Source: a bacterium
Lineage (GTDB): Bacteria; Patescibacteriota; Minisyncoccia; Phycocordibacterales; Phycocordibacteraceae
Direction of reading: 5' to 3'
Assembly (NCBI GenBank): GCA_021781935.1
Contig: JAJXVW010000025.1
Location: forward strand, 1-7,780
DNA length: 7,780 bases
Shown here piece by piece: positions 4,952 to 7,780 of this stretch. Within the stretch, counting starts at the first letter, position 1, and each line of letters starts with the position of its first letter. The notes beneath the pieces were generated by a model, which made no database searches, was not told the origin of the DNA, and was given only the letters and a program-made list of their open reading frames with translations. The translations under genes were made by a program, and so were the position numbers.

Positions 4952-7630
4952 ATGCCACCGTTTACGAACTTCACGACAAAGGCAAAGGAAGCCGTGCGCC
5001 GTGCGCATGAGCTCGCGATCGAGCGCGGGCAGAATCATGTCTCGCCGCTGCATCTGCTTGCCGCTCTTGTTCTGCAGGAGGAATCCCTCGTCTTCTCCAT
5101 CCTCGACCGCATGGAGATTGATACGATCATGCTTGCCGACATGGTGCTTGAGCATCTCGAATCGCCCGAATCGGCTGCGACGCTCTCGCCCTCGTATCAG
5201 ATCTACCTGACGCCGGACCTCGCTCAGGCGCTTGAGGCGGCCGGGAAGATAGCCGCGCGCATGAACGATTCGTTCGTCGGTACCGAGCATCTCTTCCTCG
5301 CGGTCATCGAGTATCCGGGTTCGGCTGCAGACATTCTTGCGCGCTTCGGGATCACCCGCGAGAGTGCGGGGGCGGTCCTCAAGGAGCTTAAGAACGCGAA
5401 AGACGGCGCCGACGCGGAACCGAAGCGCTTCCGTGCGCTCGCCAAGTATGCGCGCAATCTGACGAAACTTGCGTACGAGAATAAGCTCGATCCGGTCATC
5501 GGACGGGATGCGGAAATCAATCGCGTCATCCAAATACTTGCGCGCCGCACGAAAAACAACCCGGTGCTGATCGGCGAAGCGGGCGTAGGGAAGACGGCAA
5601 TCGCCGAAGGGCTCGCCGGACGCATGGCCGCCGGCGACGTACCCGAATCGCTTAAGGGCAAAGAACTCCTCTCGCTCGATCTCGGCCTCATGATCGCGGG
5701 CACGAAGTACCGCGGCGAGTTCGAGGAACGGATGAAGAACGTCATGAAAGAGGTCGAGCGGTCGGAGGGCAAAGTCATCCTTTTCATAGACGAGCTTCAC
5801 ACGCTCGTCGGAGCGGGCGCGGCGGACGGGGCCATGGACGCTTCGAATATGCTGAAGCCCGCGCTCGCGCGCGGGGAACTGCGCATGATCGGCGCTACGA
5901 CGCTGAAGGAATACCAGAAGCACATCGAGAAGGACGCCGCGCTCACGCGCCGCTTCCAGCCGGTATTCGTGAACGAGCCTTCCATTGAGGACGGCATCGC
6001 GATCCTGCGGGGATTGCGCGACCGTTACGAACTATTTCACGGCGTGCGTATCACCGATGGCGCGATCGTCGCCGCGGTCGAGCTTTCGTCGCGATACATC
6101 AGCGATCGGTACCTCCCGGATAAGGCCATTGACCTGATCGACGAGGCTGCCTCAGGATTACGCATCGCGCTCGAGAACAAGCCGCCGCTCCTCGAGGAGA
6201 CCGACCGCCGCATCCGACGCCTCGAGATCGAGAAGCAGGCGCTCGAGAAGGATAAGGATGGTGAGGATGCGAAGCAGATTCGCGAGCGCATCAAGGATAT
6301 CGATGCGGAGATCGCTGATCTCCGCGAGAAGACGTCCGAGCTCGAGCTCAAATGGAAGAACGAGAAAGAGGTACTTGAAGGCATCCGCAGCGCAAAGAAG
6401 GAGCTCGAAGAGCTCAAGGTCCAGGCGGATAACGCGGAGGCGACCGCGGACCTCGGTACCGCGGCAGAAATCCGCTACGGGCGCATTCCGGCGATACAGA
6501 AGGATCTCGAAACCAAGCTGAAGCGTCTGAAGACGCTTCAGAAGTCGCGCCGGATACTGAACGAGGAAGTTACCGAGCAGGATATCGCGGGTGTGGTTTC
6601 GCGCTGGACCGGCATTCCGGTGCAGAAGATGCTCGAGGAAGAAGCGGCGAAGCTTGCGCGCATGGAGGAAGCGCTTACGGCCGGCATCATCGGGCAAGAT
6701 GCCGCGGTGAAGAAGGTAACCGATGCGGTAAAGCGATCGCGCGTCGGCATCTCCGATCCCAATCGGCCCATCGGGTCCTTCCTTTTTCTTGGTCCCACGG
6801 GTGTCGGCAAGACGGAGCTCTCACGCCAGCTCGCGGAGTTCATGTTTAACGATAAAGATGCGCTCGTACGCGTCGACATGTCTGAGTTCATGGAAAAGCA
6901 TTCGGTCGCGAAGCTCATCGGCGCTCCGCCCGGGTATGTGGGCTACGAGGAATCCGGCACCTTGACCGAGCGCATTCGTCATCGTCCGTATGCGGTCGTG
7001 CTTTTCGATGAGATCGAAAAGGCCCATCCGGAGGTGTTCAATATCCTTCTTCAGGTGCTCGATTCGGGGCATCTGACCGACGGGAAGGGCCGCAAGGTCA
7101 ACTTCAAGAACACCATCGTGATTCTCACGAGCAACATCGGGAGCGAATACATCGATCGTCTCGCGAATATCGGCTTCGGCCAAGCAAATGCGACGGACGC
7201 GATGCGCTACGAAGAGACGAAGGACAAGGTCATGGGCGCGCTGCGCGAGCACTTCCGTCCCGAATTCCTGAACCGGCTTGATGACATCGTCATCTTCGAC
7301 GTGCTCTCGAAGGATGCTCTCGCGAGAATCGTCGAGACGCAGGTGGACGAAGTCGTGAAGCGGCTCGCGGAAAAACGTATCGCGCTCACCATAGAGGCCG
7401 ACGTGAAGGGATGGCTCGCCGAAAAGGGATACAATCCGCAGTATGGCGCGCGCCCGTTGCGGCGCACGATACAGGACTCGATCCTGACCCCGCTTGCCTC
7501 CATGATGGTCGCGCAGGGAATCATCGAAGGAGGAACGGTGACGGTCTCGCTCAAGAACGGTGAGCCGCACTTCGACGTGAAGCGGAAGACCAGCCGGGCA
7601 CCCCGCGTGAAGTCCAAGGCGACCGCGTAG
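4952..7630 (+). CDS. Clp/Hsp100 AAA+ unfoldase with two ATPase rings (ClpB-like middle domain, ClpC-like IGF loop)
   Basis: This 892-residue hexameric ATPase unfolds proteins by threading them through a central pore. The N-domain (about 5-146) has two Clp_N repeats (KAKEAVRRAHELA; FVGTEHLFLAVIE). Ring 1 carries Walker A GEAGVGKT (208-215), pore loop KYRG (252-255), Walker B VILFIDE (275-281) and arginine fingers LTRRFQ (331-336). A long, charged coiled-coil middle domain spans about 410-536, including the ClpB-like EIRYGRIPAIQKDL. Ring 2 carries Walker A GPTGVGKT (614-621), pore loop GYVGYEE (661-667), Walker B VVLFDE (682-687) and sensor-2 GARPLRR (832-838). By middle-domain length it resembles the disaggregase ClpB (about 860 residues). 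However, NIGFGQ (739-744) lies in the loop where ClpA/ClpC/ClpX hold the [LIV]G[FL] contact for ClpP. The tail is basic (KRKTSRAPRVKSK). All catalytic motifs look intact. I leave the symbol blank because clpB and clpC are both defensible. Confidence 0.96.
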   Translation: MPPFTNFTTKAKEAVRRAHELAIERGQNHVSPLHLLAALVLQEESLVFSILDRMEIDTIMLADMVLEHLESPESAATLSPSYQIYLTPDLAQALEAAGKIAARMNDSFVGTEHLFLAVIEYPGSAADILARFGITRESAGAVLKELKNAKDGADAEPKRFRALAKYARNLTKLAYENKLDPVIGRDAEINRVIQILARRTKNNPVLIGEAGVGKTAIAEGLAGRMAAGDVPESLKGKELLSLDLGLMIAGTKYRGEFEERMKNVMKEVERSEGKVILFIDELHTLVGAGAADGAMDASNMLKPALARGELRMIGATTLKEYQKHIEKDAALTRRFQPVFVNEPSIEDGIAILRGLRDRYELFHGVRITDGAIVAAVELSSRYISDRYLPDKAIDLIDEAASGLRIALENKPPLLEETDRRIRRLEIEKQALEKDKDGEDAKQIRERIKDIDAEIADLREKTSELELKWKNEKEVLEGIRSAKKELEELKVQADNAEATADLGTAAEIRYGRIPAIQKDLETKLKRLKTLQKSRRILNEEVTEQDIAGVVSRWTGIPVQKMLEEEAAKLARMEEALTAGIIGQDAAVKKVTDAVKRSRVGISDPNRPIGSFLFLGPTGVGKTELSRQLAEFMFNDKDALVRVDMSEFMEKHSVAKLIGAPPGYVGYEESGTLTERIRHRPYAVVLFDEIEKAHPEVFNILLQVLDSGHLTDGKGRKVNFKNTIVILTSNIGSEYIDRLANIGFGQANATDAMRYEETKDKVMGALREHFRPEFLNRLDDIVIFDVLSKDALARIVETQVDEVVKRLAEKRIALTIEADVKGWLAEKGYNPQYGARPLRRTIQDSILTPLASMMVAQGIIEGGTVTVSLKNGEPHFDVKRKTSRAPRVKSKATA

Positions 7631-7780
7631 GGTTTTTTGGAACATCCTCGTGCGGTGCCGGGCTTGGGATCAGCCGGATCCGTTGGTGTATTCGAAGTAT
7701 GTATGTGCCAAGACCGCCTTATAAAGCTGAAATCGTCCGATTCCGACCACGTGTAGTACACCCGTAGTGATAAGAACGTT
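7631..7780. other. Downstream region without a supported gene
   Basis: A run of six T lies just after the clp stop (GGTTTTTTGG), but no stable stem precedes it, so a terminator is not supported. GGATC-AGCCG-GATCC (7668-7682) and GTGTA-G-TACAC (7751-7761) are short inverted repeats. TATAAA at 7720-7725 could be part of a promoter for a gene beyond the edge. Short ATG frames here (22 and 17 codons) show nothing gene-like. Confidence 0.4.

Noticed and set aside
7630..7642. T-run after the clp stop as an intrinsic terminator
   Set aside because: No stable GC stem directly precedes the T-run.
7699..7767. 22-codon ORF (MYVPRPPYKAEIVRF...) in the right-hand intergenic region
   Set aside because: No clear promoter or ribosome binding site, no recognisable family, and within the length expected by chance in a 150-bp gap.
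1..7780. CRISPR array, insertion sequence, prophage or defence system
   Set aside because: No regularly spaced repeats, transposase, integrase or recognisable effector genes; the gene content is housekeeping-like.

Overview
The window looks like a chromosomal segment of a Patescibacteria (CPR) bacterium, most likely a GC-rich Parcubacteria-type lineage. The grounds are: a very short translation initiation factor IF-2 that begins directly with its G domain; tight gene packing; near absence of Shine-Dalgarno sequences, with TANNNT-type -10 hexamers sitting directly ahead of start codons; and a membrane-anchored trypsin-fold protein with an N-terminus (MNIEELSKSQLILL...) of a type I associate with Parcubacteria. 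The lineage call rests on recognition of these traits, not on a search.

Layout. On the minus strand, read right to left: infB (2875-1406) overlaps rbfA (1409-1086) by an ATGA; these are followed by tRNA-Cys(GCA) (1054-980), tRNA-Leu(UAA) (910-821) and a PLP-dependent class IV aminotransferase (777 to the window edge). The aminotransferase runs off the left end and seems to lose its frame over the last ~75 bases. On the plus strand, diverging from infB across a 67-bp intergenic region: a cysteine desulfurase-like class V aminotransferase (2943-4058), then 12 bp later a single-pass membrane protein with a degenerate trypsin/HtrA-like fold (4071-4856), then 95 bp later a large two-ring Clp/Hsp100 AAA+ unfoldase (4952-7630). 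The last 150 bp hold no gene that I can support.

Function. The minus-strand block is mostly translation: initiation (IF-2), 30S maturation (RbfA) and two tRNAs, plus an amino-acid transaminase. The plus-strand block combines sulfur mobilisation from cysteine (for thiolated tRNA or Fe-S clusters) with protein quality control: an unfoldase and an envelope-facing protein that keeps the trypsin fold but seems to have lost two of three catalytic residues.

Most worth a second look: the pseudo-protease; the Clp ATPase that combines a ClpB-length middle domain with an IGF tripeptide where ClpA/ClpC carry their ClpP-docking loop; the recurring -10 hexamer 6-8 nt ahead of gene starts, pointing to leaderless transcription; and the apparent frameshift in the aminotransferase. 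I found no CRISPR array, insertion sequence, phage gene or defence system.
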